Shown here: positions 43,789 through 56,530 of the stretch, piece after piece
Numbering within the stretch: position 1 is the first letter of the stretch
Layout: each line of letters begins with the position of its first letter
The notes under the pieces: model-generated
Seen by the model: the letters and a program-made list of their open reading frames with translations, nothing else
Told to the model about the DNA's origin: nothing
Databases searched by the model: none
NCBI GenBank assembly: GCA_964034945.1
Contig: OZ035963.1
Span: 49,446,532-49,510,531, forward strand
Reading direction: 5' to 3'
Length of the DNA: 64,000 bases
DNA from: Chrysopilus asiliformis
Lineage: Eukaryota > Arthropoda > Insecta > Diptera > Rhagionidae
Made by a program: the position numbers and the translations under genes

Positions 43789-45080
43789 TAAGAGCTTGTT
43801 TACACGACCGCCTCATTACTCTCTTTTTCCGCTCCTTTTTTCGTTCGTGTTTAGACGCAGATTTTTTAACGAACGTATTTTGGTTCCTTTGGGAATGCGC
43901 GAAAATGGAATCTTCGGATCAAGTTAGTTTACATTTTGTGTATTAAGAGTTTTATTGACATCTAAAAGTTTTAATATTATTTAAAAAAAAACATAACAAA
44001 AGCTATAATTGGCAATCTGGCAATCATTGGAGACCCGTATGGTGATATTTGTATCAAAATTCGAACAGTTGTACAAAAAAATCCACTTTGAAGTCAAACT
44101 TTCCAATAAGATTTTTTAAAATTTATTCCACTCGGATTTTTATGTATGGGAGTTTTATGCAGAATCATATCCTAAATAACTTTTGTTCTTGCAGTTTTTC
44201 GATAAGATGCACCGTTTTTGAGATATTCACAAAAAACGTTTTCGTTCGTATGGGGGGTCCATTTTGTCCCATGATCGAACTTAGTCTGGCATTTTACGAA
44301 AAACGAATCTGCATAAAATTTCAAGTCTCTAGCTCAATCCGTGCGCCCGCAATCCGCGCCACAGACGGACAGACAGACGCACAGACGGACGGACGGACAG
44401 ACGGACGGACATGCAAAATTCCACTTTTTTTTATCATTCTAAACACACTGGTGTAATTCATTTTTGTGTGTGATGACGGGAGGTTGGCGTTACAAACGGT
44501 AAGGCAAAGTTTGGTTTCACCATACGGGTATAAAAATATGGACCAACAACTTCAAATCGCGGCTTCCTTAATACATACATATATCTGCTTATTCTGCTGT
44601 TTTATTACTACGACAAGATAGAAACAAAAAACGTATATGGATTAAAAAGTGGAAGGTGCTTACTTCGGGTCGAAGTTCTTCCATTTTTGAAGTAATTTCT
44701 TCTAAAGTTTTTGAACTTCTTATACAATTTGTGTAATCCGTACGCCGTAAATCATATAAATATGGAAACTATTCGTACAATTAGATTGATTCCAATGTTT
44801 GCACTTTATTCCACGATGACATTATCTCCGCTAAATGATCACCACCGCTAAAACAATTATAATCGGAAAACCAAACAACAATTACAGCTGACAAAATATT
44901 TAAAACCGTAGCAACGAAACACCTTAACAACCAATCAGGCACCGTTCCGCTTTATTTTCACGGTGGGAACTGGGTAGTTTGGTTTTCGTTCGTCTTTCCC
45001 TATCGTCATTCCCACAGTACCCCGCGCGCTTCAACTTTAACGAAACGAACGAAAACACGTCGCATCTAAACAGGCTCTTT
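43789..45080. mobile_element. Fold-back-ended element with nested family A
   Basis: The ends are inverted: AAGAGCTTGTTTACACGACC at the left; the right end, reversed, reads AAGAGCCTGTTTAGATGCGA. Both are followed within ~60 bases by TTCGTTCGT. A family A copy (43990-44534) is nested inside. No coding sequence is recognised, and the target duplication is not clear. Confidence 0.55.
43990..44534 (+). repeat. Dispersed repeat family A, full copy
   Basis: It has the same head, body and tail as 34880-35468, with a shorter microsatellite (44362-44410) and a shorter G/C stretch. It inserted after an A-run. Confidence 0.85.
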
Positions 45081-45783
45081 AACCCCAAAATAGCTAAATA
45101 GATCCACTAAAGTAAAATTTCAAGTTGGCAACATTTCGATTTTTCAAATAAAAATGGTTGTGGTTTAATTCTATTTCATTTGACGTTTTTTCACCTGCCA
45201 ACAAGTCTAGTTTTGTAAACAATGGATTCTCCTCAAGATAAGTGACTCTTTAAAAATATTAATAAAGTTCTAATTAATTTGTTCTAAACAAATCATATCT
45301 TTAGTTGATGGATTAAATTTTATGAAATGTTATTGGATTTTCTTAATTAAGTTATGGCAGACATTTGTTGAAGTTATGTGTTACCATCATATGGTAACAA
45401 TTCTACAAAATGGCGTGATTTATTCCACACAACAACTGTCACCATATGGTAACAAATTTTGGCAAGAGTTCAGTTTAGCGCCAATGAAGTCGCATATTTT
45501 TGGAGTATAGAAGAGTGGGGAGGGAGAAGTAATCCCTACCCGAAATGGGTATTTTTAGTTCCCCTTGCCACCTCCAGAGTACTCCAAAGTTTGTATAAAA
45601 CTTTTTCTGAAGGGGCTAGGGTACCTCAAATGAAAAGTAATGAAGAGTACTTTCTCATCGGTTTAAAATTTCTAATCATGCTAAAACTGCAATTTATCAA
45701 TTTTTGTTAGAGAGGCAAAGGGGCACCAAAAACACGTTTCAACCAGAAAGAAGTTCAAGGAGAACGCAGAAGTTCAAGGAGAA
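45081..45783. other. AT-rich sequence, nothing recognised
   Basis: ACCATATGGTAACAA occurs at 45388 and again at about 45441, an incidental palindrome pair. No gene is supported. Confidence 0.4.
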
Positions 45784-46391
45784 CATAAACCGGCATCTCC
45801 TTTTGTCCTTCCGACCATCCTGAGCTGTGCTTCGGCATTAAAGGGTCTTCCCCTAAGCTCTGGCTGGAACTATAAAAATTAAAAAAACCCCCCGGGTGTC
45901 GCTTTGCATTGGCACGGCCCTGCATGGACCCTTTATGGTGGCAATATCACTACTTTAACTCTTCCAATTTTCATGAAATAATGAGCAGACACTTTCACGT
46001 GATGGGATCACAAGCTAACCAAAATTGAATTAAACAAATATTAATTGAATAAATTTTAATTGAAAATGCTAAGATTTTATAAAAACATAAAAAAATGACT
46101 TTAATATAAAAAAACTTTTGCCACGAAACAAAATGTGCCCTGTTTTCGAAAAGTCAATAGAAAACTACGATTTTTGGAAAAGTTTTTTACAAAAAATTTC
46201 AAGTTGCTAGATCAACGCGTTCTCGAGTTACTTAAAATACTTACAACGCACAAAGCGACTGTCAGATGCACGGACATCCTCATAATTTTGCCTGAAACGG
46301 ATTTCGTAGTGATCAGAAATTTTCAATATGCCCTCGATCTCGAGTCGGTCTCCATCATGAATACTTTCCTTTTATAGAAGAGGAAAGTAAA
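45784..46391 (+). repeat. Dispersed repeat family G, copy 2
   Basis: The ~85-bp head (GGCATCTCCTTTTGTCCTTC to TAAGCTCTGGCTGGAACT) matches 5021-5101, and the 3' hairpin ACTTTCCTTTTATAGAAGAG with GAAAGTAAA matches 5510-5541. The intervening bodies differ in length (about 520 versus 607 bp overall). A third head alone is at 55303-55352. Confidence 0.6.
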
Positions 46392-46779
46392 AATATAAGA
46401 GGCGAAAAATCAGCAAGAAGTCTTTCTTTAATAAATGCAATTTGAACTCTATTTCTTGAAATTAGTTTCACTGCTGCACCTTCGCAATTTTTGCAGAAAG
46501 ATTTCTATAAAATCTGTTTGCATTTTCAAGAAAACTGATTCCGAGAATTAAATTAAATTTTGTTCATTTTCTGCTTCCACATAGAATTCTGTAAGAGCAT
46601 CAGAAACCATTCTTGAAAATGCTTTTCCTTGTAACATAAGCATATCATGTCCATCTCAGTATCTCTTATAACTAGGGTGACCATACGTCCTGGATTTAGG
46701 CATGTTGAGCTGGTGTCTCGGAAACTAAGTTTTTCTCCTAGATAATTTGATTTAGTTTTGAAAGTGACACTGAATATTT

Positions 46780-47327
46780 TCGTCTGTGAAATCATATTCT
46801 AAACAGATTCTACCTTTATATATTTTTCAATACGGAGCACCGTTTTCGAGAAATTTTCAAAAAAACTGGTCCATTTGCATGAAGGGGGAGAAATGATTCA
46901 ATTTTGCCCTTTCAAGAATTTGGCCTAGACGAGAAACGTAACTGCACAAAATTTCAAGCCTCTAGATCAATCCTTTCGAAAGTTATGGTATTCACGGACT
47001 GACAGACGGGCAGACGGACAGACAGACAGACAGACAGACGGACAGACAGACGGACAGACAGACGGACAGACAGACGGACAGACAGACGGACAGACAGACG
47101 GACAGACAGACGGACAGACAGACGGACAGACAGACGGACAGACAGACGGACAGACAGACGGACAGACAGACGGACAGACAGACGGACAGACAGACGGACA
47201 GATAGACGGACAGACAGACGGACAGACAGACGGACAGATGGTGGGACAGATGGACGGACATGCGGAAATCGAAATTACAATTGTATACAAAGTATATTCT
47301 ATATGATATATCATAAAGAGTATAAAA
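46780..47327 (+). repeat. Dispersed repeat family B, full 3' half
   Basis: It contains CACCGTTTTCGAGAAATTTT, GAGAAACGTAACTGCACAAA and TCCTTTCGAAAGTTATGGTA. The microsatellite is 47000-47266. The tail ends in TATATGATATATCATAAAGA. The usual ACACTGGYGTAG segment is missing between microsatellite and tail. Confidence 0.75.
47000..47266. repeat. GACAGACG microsatellite
   Basis: The array is mainly the 12-mer GACGGACAGACA, identical in type to 14669-14860 and at the same place in the family B copy. Confidence 0.95.
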
Positions 47328-48887
47328 AATTCGCCTGTTGTGCATTTTCTTATAGCATTTTTGGCTAGGCCGCCTATTTCTTCCAAAAAGTTTTGCCTGC
47401 GGCGCAACTTTTTCTGTGTTCTAAAGGAAAAAAATCCCCAAAAAGTGATCAAAAAATCACTTCTTTTGGAAAAGTGCTGCTGTATATTGTTTCAAACTCT
47501 TCGATTAATTTCGATGCATTTACCTTTCTTCACCCCGCCCCCTCACCTTTTGTCACGGATTCGAACAAAAAAATATGGTCACCCTTCTTCTAACTAAACT
47601 ATTCTAGAAAATTTGAATGAAGTAGACTATTCAATGTTCAGCTAAATAACTTCCACGGACATAAATTGAGAACTAGTTGAGATGAAGTGTAATAAAATTG
47701 GACAAATGAATCATAGCCAATTTGCTCATTAGTTTCCTGCATCCATTTCTCGCTCGACCCTTAATATTAGGCAAGCAAGCGGTGGACACGATTCATTTAT
47801 CCTATCTCGTCCATGGGGAGATTTCCCAGAATCTCTTAACAAAAAAGCTAGGATACAGAAATAAGAAAAATGAAACCCTCTTCCCCCATGCTCCGACATA
47901 GTATACAAAAGTTTGCCAAGGGAATTGTTCTGGGGAGTGTTTCAGACATGGCTAGAGTTAAAAACGAGTTCATCGTATGGAAACGCCAACAGGCGAATAC
48001 AGGAATAGAATAATAATGTTCAAGAGGGTGTTTCAACTTTTAACCCTTAAGTCAGGCAACCCCCTTCCCCTTCAGGTTCTATCACAGTTGAGGATAAAGA
48101 GAATTAATTGCCATGCATAATTAATTTTGTTGCGATCATTATTCTTTTATTTAGATTTTTTTGTATCTTTTCCTTTTTATATCCATGTATTCTTATTCCA
48201 ATTGAGTTTCCTCTTTTAAACTCTTGCGTGCTGACTCTCATGGGTGAGAATATTTAAGGAAATTCTGTTAAAATTAAATTAATTTTATTTATTTTTAAAC
48301 CATTTTTAACAGGTGTGGGAACTTAGTGAGAAAGCTCGATTAGTTGGATTTGTGGGACTGTCCCGTGAGATTCTACTTATCCAGGTTTGAGTGTTTATAG
48401 ATAACGAAATAATCTGATGAAAAGCAAATTAAAACACCAATTTTATGTAGTTCTCCTATCACGAGCTCACAGGAACGAAACTTTTCTCTTGATGTTCTTT
48501 TAACACCCCAAATAGCATTTTAAGCAGCCGTGTCGTCTTTATTCACATATTTCGTCACCATGCAAATCGCGGTGATAAGTGATTTTTGTCGCGGGCACAT
48601 CGCCATTGTGAGAATGGGATCCGCAATGACACCCATAGTGGGGAATACTTATCAGTGGTTTGCCATGCCGCAATTACGACACAGGAACGTAATTCTGACG
48701 CTGCCATTTCACAAAAAAAGACGGCTCCATTATCAATATTACCTGTTTCAAGTTTTATGCGAGCATCATCTGACGGCATTGCATTATCACACAAATCTTC
48801 GAGCAGAGTTTTCTTTCTCCCTCGAATGCTTACATACATAGCTTACCGATCGAACCGAGATGAACAAATAAAAACCTAAACCGAAAG
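47328..48887. other. AT-rich sequence, nothing recognised
   Basis: A reversed AATATGGTCACCCTT motif lies at 47572-47586. Overlapping open frames of 94-103 codons on both strands at 48530-48880 have no recognisable motif and mutually exclusive frames. Confidence 0.4.
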
Positions 48888-48904
48888 CGAACTCTCTCTC
48901 TCTC

Positions 48905-48988
<84 letters not shown>

Positions 48989-49018
48989 TATCACTCTCTT
49001 TATCTCTCTCTATCACTC

Positions 49019-49052
<34 letters not shown>

Positions 49053-49076
49053 TCTATCACTCTCTATCTCTCTCTA

Positions 49077-49127
<51 letters not shown>

Positions 49128-49147
49128 CTCTCTATCTCTCTCTATCA

Positions 49148-49178
<31 letters not shown>

Positions 49179-49211
49179 TCTCTCTATCACTCTCTCTGTC
49201 TCTCTCTCTCG
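48888..49211. repeat. CT-rich microsatellite with ATCACT interruptions
   Basis: A long CT dinucleotide tract is broken regularly by CTATCACT, giving a compound repeat such as CTCTCTCTATCACT. It is pure pyrimidine apart from those interruptions on the plus strand. Confidence 0.97.
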
Positions 49212-51407
49212 GGGCTATAACCGTTTCCGGTCTTGGCCTGCCGGAGAAAAATCTTAGACTTTTTGTGAAGGACTTTTCCTTCAATTGCATGCCGTGATTT
49301 TATCAAATTATTTTGTTTCAATGAAAAAAATTGTTTAGTTTTATTTTGTCGGTCAACTTTTTTTTTCTTTTGCAATGAAATTTTGATGCCAATAAAATTG
49401 TGCTGCTTCAAAAATATATCTTATCCATTCTTTATGCAATTTCCTTCAGTTATTAGCCTGAAATAAGAAATTTAGTTCTGGAAGCGAAATCGTTTCAATC
49501 AAATGTCAATGGGCAATATCGCGGCTGAAGACAGAAACTTTTTTTCTTTTTTTTGTAAAGGGGGGGGGGGGTGCTTTGAGGTAACTCTAGTGGCAACTGT
49601 GTCGACCCTGTGCCCATTACACGCTTCTTCAAAGTAAAACCGACATTCAGGTTCCACACATAATCACTATATCGACCCGACAACCGTCAAATGCCGCTGA
49701 ACTCTCGGAGAGTAGCTCGGCAGATACGATCAGCGTTTGAATTTCGCTAGTAGCTCTCGAGAACGCTAGAAGCTAGAAGCTCGATTTCGCTAGTAGCGAT
49801 GGAAAAATCGCCGAAATTAACTCTCAAATGGACAACCCCCTGCGAGTAACTCTCGAGAGTTTTTGAGAGTTACTCACTGTAGACCCGATTGTGTAAATTG
49901 CTGCATTTGTTAGCCGCAAAGAACAAACCTCTTGTGCCCGTGCTTTCCCATGCTATTTCGAACTACTAGCGCCGTGCGGACTGAGACGCCACTTCTACTC
50001 CATCATTGCCAACAACAATTAAAATTAAAGTTCTACTCTACTGTGAAAAAAAAAAATATTGAAATATTATACAAAGTTTTTGTCACATTCTTGAAATAAA
50101 ATTAATTTGTTGAATTAAGATTAAATCAAACAACTTTATTTCTTCAACAATTCAGTAATTAATTTCTAACTAATCTTTTCGTGAAATGAATTTCATTAGA
50201 AATTTTTGTGGTGAATTTTCTTTATCACAGCAAAATATTTTTTTACTCTACTGAAATCCCGAATGACACAAATTCTACTCATGCGATTTCTATCTGCGGA
50301 ACAATTTAGTCGCCTTAAGTTTCCTTCTCCCAGCCGTTTTAATCCTTTAAGTTGTCCTTTTTAGCTTTTATTCTTCTCTATGTTGAAAATGTTGGCTTCA
50401 GGCCATACGAGCCTCGTATACTTCTTAGTTTGTTTGCTAGAGTAACAGATAAAGTTTAATTAAGTTTACTCATCGCTACCAATCCACATCGGGATCTATT
50501 CTTTTTTTTACTTTCCAACATTGATATAGTTATACTATGCTGGACACAATTAAAACGGTTCGTTAGTTAATAACAATTTCGATCCAGTGCATATCAAGAA
50601 TTCTTTTGAAAATCTATTTTCCGAAGATAAAGTTTGAAAAACTGTGGAAAAAACAAACAAAAAATTGTTGCGTTAGATTGAAATATTCTTAAATACTTCT
50701 CAAGTCAATCAAACTATAAAAAATCTTCAAATTACTTCATTATTCTCTGCCAATAAGTCCTTGCCCTTACGGAACACGTAAATGGTGGGAAAAATATTTT
50801 TTCCTTATTTCAAATTCCACAACTGGCTTGCAATTTTGTCTTCGTATTTCCAAAAATCTTATTTATGAGTATTTCTTTCATGTTAAAATTGTTTCCTTCT
50901 GCAGTTCAATGGTATATCATAGTCTTAAATTTGCCCAAAACTGTATTTTATGTGTCATGTATTGATTTATGTCGTGTAGTTTTTGGGATTAAACGTAAAT
51001 TATGGTAGAACGACATTTTTAACGACGACTTTAGCTTTAAAATCACCGACGTTTTTACGACGTTCAGAATTCGTCTATTTTCCGAGATAAATAGCCTGAA
51101 AGAAAGGGAAAAAAATGGTTTTATGAATTTATAGGTTTGTTTGTAAATTTAACAAAGTTTTTTAAGAAATATTGTTAAAAAAAAATAGGTAAAACTAGGC
51201 GATTTTAGAATACCTAATATCAAGTTTGTCTGTATTATATAATAATTAAACCTACACGGTAGAAAATTTAAGGATTTTTCGGAACTAATTTTTGGTTATT
51301 AAAATCTTTTATACCAAATTTATATAAACTCGCATGGTTTTATCAATATTTGGTGTAAAATCTCAAAGCAACATCAAATTTTTTTTACCAAGTATTTATC
51401 AGGGCAC
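49212..51407. other. AT-rich sequence with a small palindromic patch
   Basis: 49690-49875 is enriched in AGCTCTCGAGA, CGCTAGTAGC and ACTCTCGAGAGT palindromes, possibly a decayed fold-back. Elsewhere no gene, RNA or repeat was recognised. Confidence 0.4.
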
Positions 51408-51639
51408 CAATCATGTATTCCGACGCGTCTCTGTCTTTCGACTTCGACGCAGCTTTTATCTCTTGACTTCGCCATATCTGCAGCTTGAAATTTCGCGGAA
51501 TCGTCACGAAGAATCGAAACGTGATTCTGACTGTCACTCCAGAAAATTTGAAGTTGCTGATATGGCGAAGTCAAGAGTTGAAAGCTGCGTCGAAGTCGAA
51601 AGACAGAGACGCGTCGGAATACATGATTGGTGCCCTGAT
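51408..51639. mobile_element. Fold-back element, ~80-bp arms
   Basis: ATCAGGGCACCAATCATGTA at the left is mirrored by TACATGATTGGTGCCCTGAT at the right. The arms continue through GACGCGTCTCTGTCTTTCGA and CTTGACTTCGCCATATC. Text at 12195-12216 shows the same terminal module. No coding sequence; short open frames inside are palindromic shadows. Confidence 0.9.
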
Positions 51640-51811
51640 TTTTGATGTGAAATCAAAGGCGAGTTGATACCAAGAACCTTGCAGGATTCGACATTTTTTA
51701 TGCCCCCGGACTAAGTTTTGAACTAGTTGGGGTTTTTTCTTTTCGTTGTACCTGCATTGGAAAGGTAAGTTGCTCTAGTTTCATGGGCACAAGCTCTTTT
51801 TTGGCGGGGAG

Positions 51812-51894
51812 CTGCAGGGGGATGGTCAGCTGCCATCTTAGACGGAATGATTTTTCCATTGCGTCTAAGATGGCAGCTGACCATCTCCCTGCAG
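51812..51894. repeat. Long hairpin, ~32-bp arms
   Basis: CTGCAGGGGGATGGTCAGCT with GCCATCTTAGACG (51812-51844) is followed by its near-complete inverse (51862-51894). The loop is about 17 bases. It lies at the 5' edge of the following family B copy. Confidence 0.9.
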
Positions 51895-52385
51895 GTCCCC
51901 ATTTTCATAAATTTTACGATAAGAGAGCAGGAAAAAAGAATTCCATTTGTATGGGAGAGGGAGGGGGGGGGCAGCGGTTCGATTGGATTTTGATGTAGGG
52001 CTGAGTTATGTAAAAATCCTACTTTAAACAAATTTTACCTTAATAAATTTATGAATATGACTTGCCGTTTTCGAGAAAATTTCAAAAAGCTCTTTCGTTT
52101 GTATGGGGGAGGGGGAAGGAATGGTCGAATTTTGACAGTTCAAGAACTTAGCCTTACCATTTACGAGAAACGCAACTATACAAAATTTCAAGTCTCTAGC
52201 TCAATCCTTTAGAAAGTTATGGTGTTCACGGACGGATAAATGGACGGATAAACGGACGGACAAACGGACGGTTGTTATTCCTAACACTCTGGTGTAGTTT
52301 ATTTTTGTGTCCGATGATTGGTTCAATGCGTTACAAACGGTATACTAAATCTAATATACTTCTATATGCAATTTCATATAGAGTA
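51895..52385 (+). repeat. Dispersed repeat family B, copy
   Basis: The body includes TTCCATTTGTATGGGAGAGG, TTTGTATGGGGGAGGGGGAA, TTTACGAGAAACGCAACTAT and TTTAGAAAGTTATGGTGTTC. The microsatellite is short here (52228-52270), and the tail runs ACACTCTGGTGTAGTTTATT to TTCATATAGAGTATAAGA. Confidence 0.8.
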
Positions 52386-52487
52386 TAAGAAGACGTGAAT
52401 GCATTTGAAAAGTCTGTCTACATAAATCCACGGTAAGGCAGATCGGGACGAGGGAAAACTGTATCTGATCCCTCCCCCCCCCCTTTT

Positions 52488-53127
52488 TTTATACCCGTAT
52501 GGTGGTCCAAAGGGTATATTAAATTTGCCTTGCCGTTTGTAACGCCAATATCCAGACATCACATACAAAAATGAATTACTTTACACCAGTGTGTTTAGAA
52601 TGATAAAAAAAAATTGAATTTTGCATGACCGTCCGACCGTCTGTCTGTCTGTCCGCCTGTCCGTCCGTCCGTCTGTCCGTCTGTCCGTCTGTCCGTCTGT
52701 CCGTCTGTCCGTCTGTCCGTCTGTCCGTCTGTCCGTCTGTCCGTCTGTCCGTCTGTCCGTCTGTCTGTTTGTCCGTCTGTCCGTCTGTCCGTCTGTCCGT
52801 TTGTCCGTCTGTCCGTTTGTCCGTTTGTCCGTCTGTCCGTCTGTCCGTCTGTCAGTCTGCCAGTCTGTCCGTCTGCCAGTCTGTCCGTCCGTCCGTCTGT
52901 CTGTGGCAAGGATTGCGGGCGCACGGATTGAGATACAGACTTGAAATTTTACGCAGATTCGTTTTTCTTAAAATACAAGGCTAAGTTCGTTAATGGTTAA
53001 AAATGGAGTTTAAGGGGGGGTACCCGGTCCATCTTATCAAAAAGTGCAAGAATACAAGTTATTTAGGATATGATTCTACATAAAATTAATTGCCAGATTG
53101 GCAATTATAGCTTTTGTTATGTTTTTA
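52488..53127 (-). repeat. Dispersed repeat family A, copy with long microsatellite
   Basis: Reversed order: head ACATAACAAAAGCTATAATT (53121), a shortened body, GCGCCCGCAATCCTTGCCAC, microsatellite 52628-52903, and the tail ending CATACGGGTATAAA (52487). It faces the preceding family B copy tail to tail. Confidence 0.85.
52628..52903. repeat. GTCC/GTCT microsatellite
   Basis: The tract is mostly GTCCGTCT on the plus strand (GACAGACG-type on the minus strand), with GTTTGTCC and GCCAGTCT interruptions. All frames remain open, giving repetitive open frames that are not genes. Confidence 0.95.
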
Positions 53128-54615
53128 AATAAAAAAAAACAAGGTTGTTTTATTTCTCAGAAATACAAGAAAAATTACGCCCTTTTTTCCTATAATCCTA
53201 TAATCGAACATTTAATCCGCTGCGAGAAGATTTTTCTTCTGTCGCCCCTTTGCCCGCTGTCCTCTTCCTTCTCTCCACCCTTGCCTTTTTCAGCCCTTTT
53301 CACCCCTTCGTTCTTTGCCCTCGGTATTTCAATATCAAACGGGTGTTCCAGTTAACCGAGTTCAAGATATTTAAAGACTACTCATTTTACCCTTCTATAA
53401 TTTTTTATTTACAATGAATGAATGATTAAGGACCCGATATTAAATACTCTATTTTGGTAAGGGGAGGAAAGCGATAGATACATAATAACATTAATTACTC
53501 CATAATAATTGACTGTTGATATCAATCAAAAATTTGTTATTTCCTATATATCGAATTACTCTTATTAACGTAAATAGAAAATTCTTTGATTGTTAGATCC
53601 ATCAAAATTGTTACAAATCTCGTATTCAACGAAAATAAGAACGATTACCACATTGACAATGATTTGAATAATTGATGGAATTTTCCTGTTAAACATTTCA
53701 CTTTATTTCAGTCAGATAGAAAATTAGATTGATGAAAATATGAAAAGAATTATGGGCTATTTACCAATTTCATTATAGACAGAATATTTTCCGCACTTAA
53801 TTTATTCATCAGATTCTGTAGAGAATCTAACAACAAATCAGATTTAAACCGTGAAAGACGAAATGAAATTTTTTAGTAAATTGCTCATCTACGACGCTTT
53901 AATTTTCTTTAATATCATAACGAAGGGAAAATCGCCTCATCTAATTTCCTAATCAATAAATATCCTCTTAACTCCGACCTTTTTCGGACTTTTCCGCTAT
54001 ACGAAAATACTCAAGTTTCCAACACGATGTTATTTGAATCTGAGAGAATTCTGTTTCCCGGGTTCAGATCCGCAATGGGTTGGGAGTAAACCCACCACAA
54101 TATTAATAAAATAGACTGAGAAAGCGAAGAACATTTTCATAACCTTGAAAACGGCTTTGGAATATTTTTCTATGGCGTTTCTTTCTTATTCGCCAGTTTT
54201 CTCAATATTTTCCCAGAGAAATGGGAAAATTGCGGAAAAATATAAGAAATATGACCGTGTAAGAATGAAATGGTCGAGAATATTATAGAAAATGATTTAT
54301 TTTAAAGGAAATACCGAGAAAATTAAAATGACTTGAAAAATAATGTTCAATTTTCGTCGATTTATAGTTTTAAATTTTAAAAAAAGTAATGAAACAAATA
54401 TTATCCCGTACAATTTTATTGAATTTTTGCCTGAATTGCTTTTTACTATGAATATGGGTTTTTCTTTGTATTGAATGAACCTGGATATCGATATGTTGCT
54501 CTGAAAAACTTGTATTTGCATAGAATTTCTGGGGTAATATTCGACTTTTTCAGAGCCAAGGACAAGAATATGTTTTGCTCTGAAAAAGACGAACACTACC
54601 CCAGAAGTTCTATTT
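53128..54615. other. AT-rich sequence, nothing recognised
   Basis: A 99-codon minus-strand open frame at 54297-54596 has no recognisable domain. Nothing else could be supported. Confidence 0.4.
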
Positions 54616-54617
54616 TG

Positions 54618-55198
54618 TACGTAGGGTGATCATTTTGGGTCAATCCGTGGCAAGATGAGCGATAATGGGGTGGCGACAAAGGCGGTGGTGGAGATGTCTG
54701 AACAAAACACCAACGCAACAACAAATTTTATATAGAGAACTAGCTTGCATACCCGTCGTTCCCGGGTTAAGTTTTTTAAATTTTTTTTTTATGGTCTATG
54801 TTGGAGCTAAACTTCAGGCCAACCGGCTCGGTAGTTTCCCCGCAAAAGAGTAACGCAGCGCAAAAACTAGGTTTCGAAATCACTTTACCCCCTCCCCTAC
54901 TCCCTCACCGCTCGGGCTACTTTTTAACGGGTTTATGTTGGGGCTGGACCCCCGACAAACATGTATGCCAAATTTCAGACCAATCGGTTCAGTAGTTTCC
55001 CCGCAAAAGAGTAACATAGCGCAAAAACTAAGTTTCGAAATCACCCCTTACTCCCCGCACCCCTCGCGGTACTTTTTGGTTGGAACCAGAACTACCACAG
55101 ACACTCATGCCAAATTTCAAGTCAATCGGTTCAGCCGTTTTTGCTTGAAAGGGGAACAGACAGACAGACACCAACTCATATTTATATATTAGTATGAT
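54618..55198 (+). repeat. Dispersed repeat family E, copy 3
   Basis: After a GTAGGGTGATCATTTTGGGT leader, the head ACTAGCTTGCATACCCGTCG appears at 54731. Three units marked by CGGTAGTTTCCCCGC or CAGTAGTTTCCCCGC and by AGTTTCGAAATCAC follow. The microsatellite is only GACAGACAGACA (55157-55168). The tail is ACCAACTCATATTTATATAT with TAGTATGATGATG. Confidence 0.8.
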
Positions 55199-56104
55199 GA
55201 TGAAACATAATTTGGACGAAAATCAAAGAAAAACAATTAAGAAATATGCTCCGCAGGAGAAATTTTTTAAACGTCGGCGCATATTTCACAATACTTGACA
55301 ATACTGAGCTGTGCTTCGGCATTAAAGGGTCTTCCCCTAAGCTCTAGCTGGAAATGCTGTCAATGGTAAGCAATGATTTAAATCAAGAGCTACACCGTCT
55401 TAATCACAGATGAAATTACTTTTCCACGCTATAATAATACCAAGGGAAATTGTGAAAAATACTAATAAAGACAAATGCGCCGCAGACAAAATCTATTGAG
55501 ATTAATGCGTCCTTTGTGAAAAATTGCGGAAAAATTGCACCACAGCTGAAAAAAAAATGCAATTTACAACAAGTCTCAACAAAAATGGAGTATGTTTTTT
55601 TTGCATATTTAGGATCGTTTTTCTAGTGTTTGATAAATTTTAATTCTGAACAAACGTCTAACCGAGGACGTTTACCCAATGACGCAAACCGTGTCGAAAT
55701 AGCTCCATTGGTTCAGGAGATAGCAAGGAAGGGGTTGAGAACTGCAAGGGGAGGAGTAGATTTTAGTGGGCGGAAACTTTCCTGGGCGGACAATTTATCC
55801 GATGGCCTAAACCGCTTCAAAATTGCTCCAACAACATTGAAATACGCTTGTTTGGTAAATCTTTTAGATCAATTTGAGGATCTATTCGACCTCCGCATTA
55901 AAAAAATTTCGTCTGCGGCGCAATTTTTGTAATTTCTGCGTATAATAAATTCTTCAATTAAGATTTTCTCTGTGGCGCTTTTTTTTTATTTTTGTAAATT
56001 TTAGATTTTTTAAATTTTGTCTGTGGCTCAAATTTTCTTCTCTCTGTTTGCTCTTTTCAAATTTCCAAACACACAAAAATTCATTTTTATCAAATTTCTG
56101 ACAA
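55199..56104. other. Family G head fragment and unassigned sequence
   Basis: CTGAGCTGTGCTTCGGCATT to CCCCTAAGCTCTAGCTGGAA (55303-55352) is the family G head. 55655-55830 resembles the degenerate units of family G copy 1 (GGAGTAGATTTTAGTGGGCG). A 100-codon open frame across it is not convincing. Confidence 0.45.
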
Positions 56105-56530
56105 AAATATAAGAAAAGCTGCAATCGCCAGGGGCCAATCGTCAAATACCTACTCTATATGATGACAGACAAAATGTTTATTTAGAAAAATCCATTTGTA
56201 TAGGAGCGGAGGAAAGGAGTGGTCCGATTGGATTTTAATGTATGGAACGGTTATATAAAATCCTATTCTAAATACATTTTAGCTTTATAAATTTTTCAAT
56301 ATGACCCACCGTTTTCAAGAAAATTGGAAAAAGAAACTGTTTCGTCTGTATGGGAGAGAGAGAGAATGGTCCAATTTTGTCCGTTCAAGAACTTCGCCTA
56401 GCCTTATATGAGAAACGTAACTACACAAAATTTCAAGTCTCTAGCTCAATCCTTTCGAAAGTTACGGACGGACAGATGGACAGAGGGACAGACAGATAGA
56501 CAGATAGACAGATAGACAGACAGACAGATT
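56105..56530 (+). repeat. Dispersed repeat family B, copy without tail
   Basis: The head is ATAAGAAAAGCTGCAATCGC; ATGATGACAGACAAAATGTT and CCTTTCGAAAGTTACGG follow. The microsatellite is GACAGATA-type (56464-56528). The family tail is missing after it. Confidence 0.75.

Noticed and set aside
48530..48879. Overlapping open frames of 94-103 codons on both strands
   Set aside because: No motif, mutually exclusive frames, and no splice or promoter support.
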